Shown here piece after piece: positions 41,695 to 50,296 of a stretch of DNA of 64,000 bases (position 1 is its first letter; every line of letters begins with the position of its first letter). The translations under genes and the position numbers were made by a program. This DNA comes from Micromonospora sp. WMMD1128 (GTDB taxonomy: Bacteria; Actinomycetota; Actinomycetes; Mycobacteriales; Micromonosporaceae): the NCBI RefSeq assembly GCF_027497235.1, contig NZ_CP114902.1:620001-684000 (forward strand), written 5' to 3'. The notes under the pieces are model-generated. The model saw only the letters and a list, made by a program, of their open reading frames with translations. It did no database searches and had not been told where the DNA came from.

Positions 41695-43143
41695 TCAGCC
41701 GGACGCGCCGCCGGTGAAGTTCCACGAGGCCAACCGCAGCGCCGGCGCCTCCGACCAGAACCCTTCGACGCGGTCCGGCTGGCGGACCGCACACCGGCCG
41801 AGGCCGAGCACCCGACCCGGCCCCAGCGCGCGCGGATAGGACTCGGTGAACCGGAAGTCGCGCACCGCCCTGGTCGGCACGCCGTCCTCGATCAGCCACA
41901 CACCGTTGCGGGTCAGCCCGGTGATCACCAACTGCTTCGGATCCAGCACCCGCGTGTACCAGAAGTCGCTCACCAGCAACCCGCGCCGCACGCCGGCGAC
42001 CAGGGCCGCCGTGTCCGGGTCACCCACCGCACCGGTCACCCCGGCGCTCACCGGCCCGGCCACCACCCCGCCGGCCGGACTCCCCGCCGGCAGCAGGCGG
42101 ACGTTGCGCGCGATCGGGCCGAACGTCGACCCGCCGGGCATGCCGTGCCCGGTGGACCCGGCGCCCGCCTCGGCCCCGCTGCGCCGGTCGTGCGCCACCG
42201 CCCCGGTGGTGCCCGCCTCCACCAGGGGCAACGCCCGCCGGGGCGTGCCCTCCAGGTCGAACGGCAGCATCGAGGCGTGCAACGGGTCGTCCACAAGCGT
42301 CACCGCCGGATCGAACTGGGCCGTGCCCGGCTCGGCGAAGGACTGCCCCTCGGTGTGCCGCTTGCCGTTGAAGCCGTACCAGGCGAGGTTGTGCAGCAGG
42401 TCCGCCACGGCCGCCGGCTCCAACACCACCTCGTACCGCCCCGCCGGCAACTCGACCGGGTCGGCCGCGGCCCGCGCCTTGGCCGCCGCGCGGGCGCCGA
42501 GCGCGGCGCCGTCCAGGTCGTCGAGGCGGTCGGCGCAGTGCCGGGCCACCCCGTCCGCGCCGCCGGTGCGGGCGATGCCGTCCATGGTCGCCTCGGCCGC
42601 CTGCCCCACCGCCGAGTGCCCGGCGGAGTTGACGAACGCCCCGGACAAGTACGCCGTGCGGCAGTAGCCGGCCGCCTCCAACCCCTCGACCGCGTCCACG
42701 AACGCGCGTACCCGGGTGGCCCGGTCGTCGGGGGACGCGAACGCGGTGGCCAGGTCGACGGCCGGGCCGGACGGCGTCGGGGTCGGCGCGGTGAGCCCCG
42801 GCCAGGCCGGGTCGAGCGGGGCGAGCCGGGCCGCCGCCCGGGTCCGCTCGACGAGCGCGGCCAGCCCGTCCGGGTCGACCCGACTGCCGCCGCCCGTGGC
42901 GGTCCGGCCGTCCACGTGCAGCCGCAGGTGCACGGCGGTGCCGTTCTCGGCCACGTTCTGGTGGATGAACGAGTTGGCGAACCGGGTCAGGGCCAGCTCG
43001 GAGCGGGTGACGAGCACCTCGACCTCGGCGGCCGGTCCGGCCGCGCGCCCGACCAGCTCCACCACCCGGGCCGCGAGATCGCTCACGCCGTGCCGACCGG
43101 GCGTGCGCTCACGGCCCTCGCTGCGCTCGGTGCGTTCGCTCAC
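41695..43143 (-). CDS. tldE: TldE/PmbA subunit of TldD-TldE metalloprotease
   Basis: Non-catalytic partner of TldD, 482 aa as called. TldD/E complexes degrade or mature unfolded and modified peptides. The N-terminal EVLVTRSELALTRFANSFIHQNV and the C-terminal ITGLTRNGVWLIEDGVPTRAV and FRFTESYPRALGPGRV are family signatures. It has no HExxH, as expected for TldE. GTG 43143 overlaps the tldD stop by 4 nt. GTG 43086 (MSDLAARVVEL) would remove 19 residues encoded by a low-complexity GCTCGCTGCGCTCGGTGCG stretch and give a more usual length. Either start is possible. Confidence 0.92.
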   Translation of the reverse strand: MSERTERSEGRERTPGRHGVSDLAARVVELVGRAAGPAAEVEVLVTRSELALTRFANSFIHQNVAENGTAVHLRLHVDGRTATGGGSRVDPDGLAALVERTRAAARLAPLDPAWPGLTAPTPTPSGPAVDLATAFASPDDRATRVRAFVDAVEGLEAAGYCRTAYLSGAFVNSAGHSAVGQAAEATMDGIARTGGADGVARHCADRLDDLDGAALGARAAAKARAAADPVELPAGRYEVVLEPAAVADLLHNLAWYGFNGKRHTEGQSFAEPGTAQFDPAVTLVDDPLHASMLPFDLEGTPRRALPLVEAGTTGAVAHDRRSGAEAGAGSTGHGMPGGSTFGPIARNVRLLPAGSPAGGVVAGPVSAGVTGAVGDPDTAALVAGVRRGLLVSDFWYTRVLDPKQLVITGLTRNGVWLIEDGVPTRAVRDFRFTESYPRALGPGRVLGLGRCAVRQPDRVEGFWSEAPALRLASWNFTGGASG

Positions 43144-44573
43144 GCGCGCACCCCCACGCGGACGCCGCGGAACCGGGCCGGCGCGGCCGGGTGACCGGTG
43201 TGCCCGACCTGGCCGGGCTGCCCCTTGCCGCAGTTGGGCGTGCCCCAGGCGACGCTTTCCGAGGAGAGCATGTCCATCGAGCGCCAGAAGACCGGCCCGA
43301 TGCCGGTGTAGGTCGGGTTGCGCAGCATCCGCCCCCGGCGGCCGTTGCGCACCTCCCAGCCGACCTCGCAGCCGAACTGGAAGTTGAGCCGCTTGTCGTC
43401 GATCGACCAGGACCTGTTGATGTCCATCAGCACCCCGTCGTCGGTGGCCGCGATGATCTCGTCGAGCGTGTGCGGGCCCGGTTCGAGGCCCACGTTCGTC
43501 ATCCGCACCATCGGCAGCCGGGCCCAGCCGTCGGCGCGTACGCTGCCGCCGTGATCCAGGCCGGCGACGGCGGCCGAGTCGCGGCCGGCGAGCACGCCCA
43601 CCCACCGGCCCTCGCGGACCGCGTCCCGGCGGACCGCCGGGGAACCCTCGTCGTCGAAGCCGAAGCTGCCGAGCGCGCCCGGGATGGTCGGGTCGATGGT
43701 CACGTTCATCAGCTCCGAGCCGTAGCGCAGCGAGCCGAGGCGGGTCAGGTCGAGCCAGGAGGTGCCGGCGAAGGCCGCCTCCCAGCCGAGGATGCGGTCC
43801 AGCTCGATGGCGTGCCCGACCGACTCGTGGATCTGCAACGCGAGCTGCTCGCCGCCGAGGATCAGGTCGGTCTCGCCGGCCGGGCACTCCGGCGCGGTGA
43901 GCAGCTCCCGGGACTCCTCCGCGATCCGGGCCGCGTGCGCGGCCAGGTCGAGCGAGGTGACCAGCTCCCAGCCGGTGGTGCCGTACTGCCCGCGGTAGCT
44001 CGGGTAGGACCGGCGTTGGGTCTCGCCGTCGCCGATCGAGGTGGCCGAGATGCCGCCGCCGCACTCCCGGATGTGCTGGTCGATCCGGTGGCCCTCGCTG
44101 GAGACGAACCACTTCGTCGTGTCCCAGATCTGGTAGAGCCCCTCGGCCAGGTCGGCGCCGTGCTCCCGCATCGTGGCGGTGGCGCCGACAAGCAGGTCGC
44201 CCTTTGTCGACAGCGGCACCCCGAGCGGGTCGACCGCGCACTCCGAGGCCCAGCTCGCCACCGCCGCGTCGACAGGCACCAGGTCGATCGGCGGGCCGGG
44301 AACCCGCGCGCTCGCGGCGGCGATCACCGCGGCGCGCCGGCCGGCGTCGCGGGCCGCGGCGTCGGACAGCTCGGGTACGGCGTGGAAGCCCCACCCGGAG
44401 CCGACCAGGGCGCGCACGCCCAGCCCGATGCTCTCGTGCTGGGTCAGCTCCTCGACGTCGCCGTTGCGGGCCGACATCGACTCGTAGCGGCGGTGCATCA
44501 CCCGGGCGTCGGCGTAGCGGGCGCCCGCGTCGAGGGCGGCCTGCACGGCGGCGGTCGCCGCATCGAATCCCAT
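43140..44573 (-). CDS. tldD: TldD metalloprotease subunit
   Basis: Catalytic subunit of the TldD/TldE zinc protease, 477 aa. The zinc motif is HESVGHAIELDR (HExxH) in the middle, and the third ligand lies near the C-terminal NCGKGQPGQ region, where the family has a conserved Cys. ARYADARVMHRRYESMSARNG and LNFQFGCEVGWEVRNG are further signatures. ATG 44573 has a leaderless -10. It is coupled to tldE by a GTGA overlap. In actinomycetes the pair sometimes serves peptide natural products, but no such cluster is here. Confidence 0.95.
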   Translation of the reverse strand: MGFDAATAAVQAALDAGARYADARVMHRRYESMSARNGDVEELTQHESIGLGVRALVGSGWGFHAVPELSDAAARDAGRRAAVIAAASARVPGPPIDLVPVDAAVASWASECAVDPLGVPLSTKGDLLVGATATMREHGADLAEGLYQIWDTTKWFVSSEGHRIDQHIRECGGGISATSIGDGETQRRSYPSYRGQYGTTGWELVTSLDLAAHAARIAEESRELLTAPECPAGETDLILGGEQLALQIHESVGHAIELDRILGWEAAFAGTSWLDLTRLGSLRYGSELMNVTIDPTIPGALGSFGFDDEGSPAVRRDAVREGRWVGVLAGRDSAAVAGLDHGGSVRADGWARLPMVRMTNVGLEPGPHTLDEIIAATDDGVLMDINRSWSIDDKRLNFQFGCEVGWEVRNGRRGRMLRNPTYTGIGPVFWRSMDMLSSESVAWGTPNCGKGQPGQVGHTGHPAAPARFRGVRVGVRA

Positions 44574-44579
44574 GCGCCG

Positions 44580-44585
44580 ACCCTA
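44580..44585 (-). promoter_or_regulatory. Leaderless -10 (TAGGGT) of tldD
   Basis: TAGGGT on the minus strand ends 6 nt before ATG 44573. Confidence 0.55.
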
Positions 44586-44605
44586 GGCGAGCGCACCGAC
44601 ATCCG

Positions 44606-45154
44606 TCAGGGGACGAGATCCTCCGGCCGGATCGTGGCCCGGACGGGTTCGGACAGTTCCAGCACGTCGCCGGGCTTGGTCACCGACACCTCCCGGTAGT
44701 GCCGCCCCTGCCGTCGGTAGAGGTGCAGCGTGCCGTTCTCCTGCTCGACGAGCAGGTACCACTCGATCTCGGCAGCGGCGTAGTAGTGCATCTTGAGCAC
44801 CTTGTCGGTGGCCGCGTTGCCGGGTGAGATGACCTCGCAGACGAGCTGCACGTCCCGCGCCTCGATCATCGGCTCGTCGAAGTCGATCGGCTCGGTGACG
44901 ACCAGATCGGGAATGGGGATCCGGCCCGGCCGGAGCCGGACGTTCACGGTCTCCAACAGTTCCAGGCCCACGCGGCGCGCCGCCGTCTCCAGCAGGTTGC
45001 CGAGGTCGCGTTGGATCCGCTGGTGTCGCGGGGTTGGTGCCGGCGTCACGTGAAGGCTCCCGTCGAAGAGTTCGACGCGTTGCTGCGTCTCCCCGAGAGA
45101 GAGGTATTCCTCTTCGGTCCACGGGCCGTCGTGGTCGAACACCGCCGCCGTCAT
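44606..45154 (-). CDS. Uma2 family protein, tandem copy 1
   Basis: A 182-aa Uma2/DUF820 protein. The core has RLRPGRIPIPDLVVTEPIDF, LVCEVISPGNAATDKVLKMHYYA and IEWYLLVEQENG, with the acidic and Lys residues of the nuclease fold. It is followed in tandem by a paralogue of identical length. Both start MTAAVFDHDGPWTEEEYLSLGE and share the same upstream Shine-Dalgarno (TGGAGGTCAGCC). The N-terminal halves are almost identical and the C-terminal thirds have diverged. Role unknown. Confidence 0.9.
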   Translation of the reverse strand: MTAAVFDHDGPWTEEEYLSLGETQQRVELFDGSLHVTPAPTPRHQRIQRDLGNLLETAARRVGLELLETVNVRLRPGRIPIPDLVVTEPIDFDEPMIEARDVQLVCEVISPGNAATDKVLKMHYYAAAEIEWYLLVEQENGTLHLYRRQGRHYREVSVTKPGDVLELSEPVRATIRPEDLVP

Positions 45155-45254
45155 GGCTGACCTCCACCTCGCGTCGCCGGCATCGTGGCCGCTGCACGCG
45201 TTTCATCGTCGCGCTTCGCGTCCGCCGCCGGAGCAACGCTGCCGAGTCGTGCGG

Positions 45255-45803
45255 TCAACCGAGCAGATCCTCCGGCCGGATAGTGACGCGTACGGGTTGG
45301 TGCAGGTTCAGTGTGTCGCCCCGCTTCGCAACGGAATGCTCGACGTAGTGCGTGTCCTGCCGCCGGTAGAGGCGCATGGTCAACGTGTCCTGTTCGACCA
45401 GCAGGTACCACTCGATCTGCGCTGCGGCGTAGTAGTGCATCTTGAGCACCTTGTCGGTCGCCGCGTGGCTAGGTGAGATGACCTCGCAGACCAGACGGAC
45501 GTCGCTGGCCTCGATCACCGGTATGCGCAGGTCGATGTCGTCGGTGATGACCAGGTCGGGGATGGGGATGCGTCCAGGCCGCAGTCGTACGTTCACGGCT
45601 TCGAGCACCCGCAGGCCGGCCTTTCGCACCGGCGCGCGGAAGATCGCGCGAAGTTCACCGGAGATGTTCTGATGCAGCGGGGTGGGACCAGGGGTCACGT
45701 AGAGGCTCCAGTCGAAGAGTTCGACGCGTTGCTGCGTCTCCCCGAGAGAGAGGTATTCCTCTTCGGTCCACGGGCCGTCGTGGTCGAACACCGCCGCCGT
45801 CAT
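45255..45803 (-). CDS. Uma2 family protein, tandem copy 2
   Basis: Paralogue of the next gene, also 182 aa, with RLRPGRIPIPDLVITDDIDL, LVCEVISPSHAATDKVLKMHYYA and IEWYLLVEQDTL. The first 31 residues are identical to copy 1. The end (LNLHQPVRVTIRPEDLLG) matches the other (LELSEPVRATIRPEDLVP) only in part. The start ATG 45803 has the same Shine-Dalgarno and flanking bases, so the duplication included the 5' untranslated region. The 100-bp spacer before copy 1 is not repeated upstream of copy 2 beyond a short stretch. Confidence 0.9.
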   Translation of the reverse strand: MTAAVFDHDGPWTEEEYLSLGETQQRVELFDWSLYVTPGPTPLHQNISGELRAIFRAPVRKAGLRVLEAVNVRLRPGRIPIPDLVITDDIDLRIPVIEASDVRLVCEVISPSHAATDKVLKMHYYAAAQIEWYLLVEQDTLTMRLYRRQDTHYVEHSVAKRGDTLNLHQPVRVTIRPEDLLG

Positions 45804-46010
45804 GGCTGACCTCCATCTCGTGTCGGCCGGGATCGTCAACCGTTCGCTCGGGACATCGTCGCACCTGCGGTGCGGTGACCGTGTCGCTACGGTGAGCCAT
45901 GCCTGGTGAATGTCCCAGGTGGCGGGCTGCGGGTCGGAGACCCAGTCGTTACGCTCTGACCGCTGACAGACCGCTCGATGTAGCTTATTTTCGCCTCCAG
46001 AGGGTTGCTG

Positions 46011-46016
46011 TAGGTT
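46011..46016 (+). promoter_or_regulatory. Possible -10 (TAGGTT) of peptide importer operon
   Basis: TAGGTT lies 27 nt before the ATG at 46044 in an unusually A+T-rich stretch (TAGCTTATTTTCGCC upstream). A Shine-Dalgarno (GGGGAGG) follows. No clear -35 is visible. Confidence 0.4.
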
Positions 46017-46043
46017 CTCTTCATTACCGAAGGGGAGGCGGTC

Positions 46044-47147
46044 ATGAGCAGGTCGGAGACGGCGCTGTCCGGGGAGCCGGACCGCCCCGAGGTGCCGGAG
46101 CAACGCACCGCCGACGCGCCGTATCTCCAGGTCACGGACCTGCGGGTGCGGTTCGACACCGAGGACGGTGTGGTCCGGGCCGTGGACGGGGTGTCGTTCG
46201 CCGTCCAGCGGGGTCGCACGCTTGGCATCGTGGGCGAGTCCGGCTCCGGCAAGAGCGTGACGTCGTTGGCGATCCTCGGGCTGCACAACTCCACGCGCGC
46301 CACCATCACCGGGGAGATCTCCGTCGGCGGGCGTCAGCTTGTCGGCCTGCCCGAGGAGGAGGTACGGCGGCTGCGGGGCCGGGACATGGCGATGATCTTC
46401 CAGGATCCGCTGTCGGCGTTGCACCCCTACTTCACGGTGGGCAGGCAGATCGCCGAGGCGTACCGGGTGCACCACCCGAAGGCCGGCCGACGGGAGGCCC
46501 GGACGCGGGCGGTGGACATGCTGGGCCGGGTGGGCATCCCGCAGCCCGAGCGGCGGTACGAGCAGTATCCGCACGAGTTCTCCGGCGGCATGCGGCAGCG
46601 CGCGATGATCGCGATGGCCCTGGTCAACGACCCGGACCTGCTGATCGCCGACGAGCCGACCACGGCGTTGGACGTGACCGTGCAGGCGCAGATCCTGGAC
46701 CTCCTCGCCGACCTCCAGGCGGAGTTCCGCTCGGCGATCATCCTGATCACCCACGACCTGGGCGTGGTGTCGCAGGTCGCCGACGACGTGCTTGTCATGT
46801 ACGGGGGACGGGCGGTGGAGCGGGGCAGCGTGGCGCAGGTGCTGCGGGCGCCGCAGCATCCGTACACCTGGGGGTTGCTGTCGAGCGTGCCGTCGTTGCA
46901 CGGCGACGCGGACGCGGACCTGGTGCCCATCCCGGGCAACCCGCCCAGCCTGATCAACCTGCCGCCGGGGTGCGCGTTCCACCCGCGGTGCCGGTACGCC
47001 GACGTCAACGGCGACCGGTCCCGCACCGCGGTCCCGCGGTTGCGCGACGCCGGCCAGCCGGGGCATCTGGTGGCCTGTCACCTGTCCGCGGCGGACCGGC
47101 AGCGGATCCACCGCGACGAGATCGCCCAGGGGGGAGTGGTCCGATGA
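46044..47147 (+). CDS. Peptide ABC transporter ATPase, DppD/OppD type
   Basis: First ATPase of a complete peptide importer, 367 aa. Walker [10 protein letters not shown], signature [15 protein letters not shown], Walker [17 protein letters not shown] and H-loop LITHDLGVV are present. The C-terminal oligopeptide-binding extension with [15 protein letters not shown] carries the cysteines typical of the 4Fe-4S-containing OppD/DppD group, although its last part is changed ([12 protein letters not shown]). ATG 46044 has a strong Shine-Dalgarno. It overlaps the second ATPase by 4 nt. Confidence 0.94.
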   Translation: MSRSETALSGEPDRPEVPEQRTADAPYLQVTDLRVRFDTEDGVVRAVDGVSFAVQRGRTLGIVGESGSGKSVTSLAILGLHNSTRATITGEISVGGRQLVGLPEEEVRRLRGRDMAMIFQDPLSALHPYFTVGRQIAEAYRVHHPKAGRREARTRAVDMLGRVGIPQPERRYEQYPHEFSGGMRQRAMIAMALVNDPDLLIADEPTTALDVTVQAQILDLLADLQAEFRSAIILITHDLGVVSQVADDVLVMYGGRAVERGSVAQVLRAPQHPYTWGLLSSVPSLHGDADADLVPIPGNPPSLINLPPGCAFHPRCRYADVNGDRSRTAVPRLRDAGQPGHLVACHLSAADRQRIHRDEIAQGGVVR

Positions 47148-48259
47148 GCATCGATGCGACAGCCGGCCGGTCGGCCCCGACCACGACGCCGGCCGAGACC
47201 GGGCCGCTGCTGTCGGTACGCGGGCTGACCAAACACTTCCCCGTCCGCGAGGGACTGCGGGGCAGGGGGGCGGTGCGGGCGGTCGACGGGCTCGACTTCG
47301 ACGTGCGGCCGGGGGAGACCCTCGGCCTGGTGGGGGAGTCGGGGTGCGGCAAGACCACCACCGGGCGCATGCTGGTGCGGCTGCTGGAACCGACCGCCGG
47401 CAGCATCATGTTCGCCGGCCGGGACATCACCCACGCCGGCCGCCGTGAGCTGCGCTCGCTGCGGCAGGACCTGCAGGTCATCTTCCAGGACCCGTACGCG
47501 TCGTTGAACCCCCGCCACACCGTCGGGCGGATCGTGGCGATGCCGTTGCAGGTCAACCGGATCACCCCGCCCGGCGGGGTGCGGAAGCGGGTCCAGGAGC
47601 TGCTGGAACTCGTCGGGTTGAACCCGGAGCACTACAACAGGTACCCGCACGAGTTCTCCGGCGGGCAACGTCAACGCATCGGCATCGCCCGGGCGCTGGC
47701 CCTGGAACCGAAACTCATCGTCGCCGACGAACCCGTCAGCGCGCTCGACGTCTCCATCCAGGCGCAGGTCATCAACCTGCTGCGCGACCTGCAACGCGAC
47801 CTCGACCTGGCGTTCGTGTTCATCGCCCACGACCTGGCCGTGATCCGCCACTTCAGCCACCGCGTGGCAGTCATGTACCTCGGCCGGATCGTCGAGATCG
47901 GCGACCGGGACGCCATCTACACCCGCCCGCAACACCCGTACACCCGGGCGTTGCTGTCGGCCATCCCCGACGTCACCACGCTCGGACCGGCCGGCCGCAT
48001 CCGCCTCACCGGTGACGTGCCCACGCCGCTCAACCCGCCCTCCGGCTGCCGCTTCCGCACCCGCTGCTGGAAGGCCACCGACCGCTGCGCCACCGAAGAA
48101 CCCGCGCTCGTCACCCGCGACGGCGGCAGCCAACTCACCGCCTGCCACTACTCGGAGAGCGGGCCGGTGCGAGCCGCCGAGCCGGCCGGCGGCGGCGTTG
48201 TCGAGCCGGGGACGGTCGGGGGCGGCGACACCCCGGAACTCAAGGAGGTGGCGGAATGA
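47144..48259 (+). CDS. Peptide ABC transporter ATPase, DppF/OppF type
   Basis: Second ATPase, 371 aa. The OppF-type opening [20 protein letters not shown] leads to Walker [28 protein letters not shown], signature [15 protein letters not shown], Walker [19 protein letters not shown] and [11 protein letters not shown]. The C-terminal [19 protein letters not shown] holds the cysteine cluster of the family. A Gly-rich acidic tail of about 35 residues follows. ATG 47144 and the next gene are coupled by ATGA overlaps. It pairs with the preceding ATPase. Confidence 0.95.
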   Translation: MSIDATAGRSAPTTTPAETGPLLSVRGLTKHFPVREGLRGRGAVRAVDGLDFDVRPGETLGLVGESGCGKTTTGRMLVRLLEPTAGSIMFAGRDITHAGRRELRSLRQDLQVIFQDPYASLNPRHTVGRIVAMPLQVNRITPPGGVRKRVQELLELVGLNPEHYNRYPHEFSGGQRQRIGIARALALEPKLIVADEPVSALDVSIQAQVINLLRDLQRDLDLAFVFIAHDLAVIRHFSHRVAVMYLGRIVEIGDRDAIYTRPQHPYTRALLSAIPDVTTLGPAGRIRLTGDVPTPLNPPSGCRFRTRCWKATDRCATEEPALVTRDGGSQLTACHYSESGPVRAAEPAGGGVVEPGTVGGGDTPELKEVAE

Positions 48260-49263
48260 GCCTGTCCCCGGTCGAGGGCGTCGCGCTCGCCGAGATCGAC
48301 TCACCGGGTGACGGCGACGAGCGCCGGGACCGGGAGTTCGTCGGCCGCTCGCCCGGCCAGCTCGCCCTGGCGCGGCTGCGGCGGGACCGCACCGCCCTGG
48401 TCAGCGGCGCGCTGCTGGTCTTCTTCGTGCTCGTCGCGCTCGCCGTCCCGCTGATCCAGGCGCTGTACGGGGTGGGGCCGAAGGAGCAGTTCCAGAGCCG
48501 GCTCGACGGCTACGGCATGCCGCTCGGTTACGCCGGTGGCGTCACCGGCGAGCACTGGTTCGGGCTGGAACCCGGCCTGGGCCGGGACATCTTCGTCCGG
48601 ATGGTGCACGGCCTGCGCACGTCGCTGTTCATCGCGTTCGCCGCCGCCGTGCTGACCGCCGTGATCGGCGTGACACTGGGTACGCTCGCCGGCTACCTGG
48701 GCGGCTGGCTGGACACGGTGATCAACTGGATCACCGACCTGACCCTGGCCATGCCGTTCCTGATCATCGCGCTGGCGCTGATGCCGACCGTGGCGCTGCG
48801 CTTCTACGGCCCACGGGAGGCCGTCCCGGCGTACTTCCAGATCGGGGTGCTCATCGCGATCTTCGCGCTGTTCGGCTGGACCAGCACCGCCCGCCTGGTC
48901 CGGGGTCAGATCATCGCGCTGCGCGAGCGCGAGTTCGTGGAGGCGGCCCGGGCCAGCGGCGCCGGGCTGGGACACATGCTGTTCCGGCAGTTGCTGCCGA
49001 ACGTCTGGGCGCCGATCCTGGTCGCCTTCTCGCTCGCGGTGCCGCAATACATCACGAGCGAGGCGGCACTGTCGTTCATCGGCGTCGGGCTGACCGACGA
49101 GACGCCGAGCTTCGGGCGGATGATCTACCGCAGCCTCGACTACCTCCAGACCGACCCGGCGTACGTCTTCTTCCCCGGCATCACGATCTTCGCGCTCGTG
49201 TTCGCCTTCAACCTCTTCGGCGACGCGCTGCGCGACGCGCTCGACCCGAAGTCGTCCCGGTAG
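48256..49263 (+). CDS. Peptide ABC transporter permease, DppC/OppC type
   Basis: A 335-aa permease. A 50-residue cytoplasmic tail precedes [20 protein letters not shown]. The large periplasmic loop ([20 protein letters not shown]) precedes [22 protein letters not shown], the DppC signature. The EAA loop is [25 protein letters not shown] and the end is [15 protein letters not shown]. Six membrane segments are counted. It overlaps the ATPase gene by 4 nt and is 11 nt before the second permease. The DppC-before-DppB order is reversed from the operon at the left edge. Confidence 0.93.
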   Translation: MSLSPVEGVALAEIDSPGDGDERRDREFVGRSPGQLALARLRRDRTALVSGALLVFFVLVALAVPLIQALYGVGPKEQFQSRLDGYGMPLGYAGGVTGEHWFGLEPGLGRDIFVRMVHGLRTSLFIAFAAAVLTAVIGVTLGTLAGYLGGWLDTVINWITDLTLAMPFLIIALALMPTVALRFYGPREAVPAYFQIGVLIAIFALFGWTSTARLVRGQIIALREREFVEAARASGAGLGHMLFRQLLPNVWAPILVAFSLAVPQYITSEAALSFIGVGLTDETPSFGRMIYRSLDYLQTDPAYVFFPGITIFALVFAFNLFGDALRDALDPKSSR

Positions 49264-49274
49264 GAGGCCGACCC

Positions 49275-50261
49275 ATGACGCGTTTCCTCGTCCGCCGGCT
49301 GCTCTCGGCCGCGCTCACGCTCTTCGCGGTGAGCGTGCTCAGCTTCCTGATGTTCTTCGCCCTGCCCCGCGACCCGGTCAGCGGCATGTGCCCGAAGAAC
49401 TGCAACCCGGAGCGGCTGGAACGGGTCCGCCAGGAGTTGGGCCTGCGCGATCCGCTGATCAGCCAGTACGCCGGTTACATGAAGGGCATCGTCACCGGCC
49501 GGGACCTGGGCAGCGCCCAGGGCGGTAGGTGCGACGCGCCCTGCCTCGGCTGGTCGTACGTCTCCAACGAGGCCGTCTCGGACACCATCGCCCGGGTGCT
49601 GCCGGTGACGCTGAGCATCGTCATCCCGGCCGCCGTCCTGTGGCTGTTGCTCGGCGTCGGCCTGGGCATGCTCTCGGCGCTGCGCCGCGGTAGCTGGCTG
49701 GACCGGGCGGCGATCGGCTTCTCCCTGACCGGCGCCTCCCTCCAGCTCTACTTCGTCGGCGCGGTGCTGCTCATCGTCTTCGTCTACAACCTGCGGCTGC
49801 TGCCGGTGCCCCGCTACACATCGCTCTTCGACGATCCGCTGAAGTGGGGCAGCGGGCTGGTGCTGGCCTGGATGGCGCTCGCCTTCCTCTTCTCCGCCAT
49901 CTACGCCCGACTGTCCCGGGCCCAGATGCTGGAGACGCTGTCGGAGGACTTCGTCCGCACCGCGCGGGCCAAGGGCCTGGCCAAACGATCCGTCTACGGC
50001 CGGCACGCGCTGCGCGCCGCGATCACGCCGGTGGTGACCATCGCCGGGCTGGACGTCGGCGGCGCGCTCGGCGGGACCGTGATCACCGAGACGACCTTCG
50101 GCCTGAACGGGATGGGTCGGACCGCCGTCGACGCGGTCCGCGCCGGTGATCTGCCGACCATCATGGCGACCGTGCTGATCGCGGCCGTCTTCGTGGTGCT
50201 GGCGAACGTGGTGGTGGACCTGCTCTACGCCGTCATCGATCCCCGGGTGCGGCTGGGCTGA
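49275..50261 (+). CDS. Peptide ABC transporter permease, DppB/OppB type, Cys-rich loop
   Basis: A 328-aa permease. MTRFLVRRLLSAALTLFAVSVLSFLMFFALP is the usual start, given here as the charged end plus the first membrane segment (residues 9-31). The EAA loop FVRTARAKGLAKRSVYGRH and the end NVVVDLLYAVIDPRVRLG are canonical. Its first periplasmic region carries two CxxxC pairs, Cys39/Cys43 and Cys86/Cys90, which could form disulfides; the other DppB in this window has none. The start ATG 49275 has a Shine-Dalgarno (TAGGAGG). Confidence 0.92.
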   Translation: MTRFLVRRLLSAALTLFAVSVLSFLMFFALPRDPVSGMCPKNCNPERLERVRQELGLRDPLISQYAGYMKGIVTGRDLGSAQGGRCDAPCLGWSYVSNEAVSDTIARVLPVTLSIVIPAAVLWLLLGVGLGMLSALRRGSWLDRAAIGFSLTGASLQLYFVGAVLLIVFVYNLRLLPVPRYTSLFDDPLKWGSGLVLAWMALAFLFSAIYARLSRAQMLETLSEDFVRTARAKGLAKRSVYGRHALRAAITPVVTIAGLDVGGALGGTVITETTFGLNGMGRTAVDAVRAGDLPTIMATVLIAAVFVVLANVVVDLLYAVIDPRVRLG

Positions 50262-50296
50262 ACGAACCCATCGAAACCAATTCCTGGAGGTAGAAG

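Noticed and set aside
43087..43139. GCTCGCTGCGCTCGGTGCG low-complexity stretch as a mobile repeat
   Set aside because: The motif is common in high-GC actinomycete DNA and occurs once here, at the variable start of tldE. I noted it only as a start-codon ambiguity.
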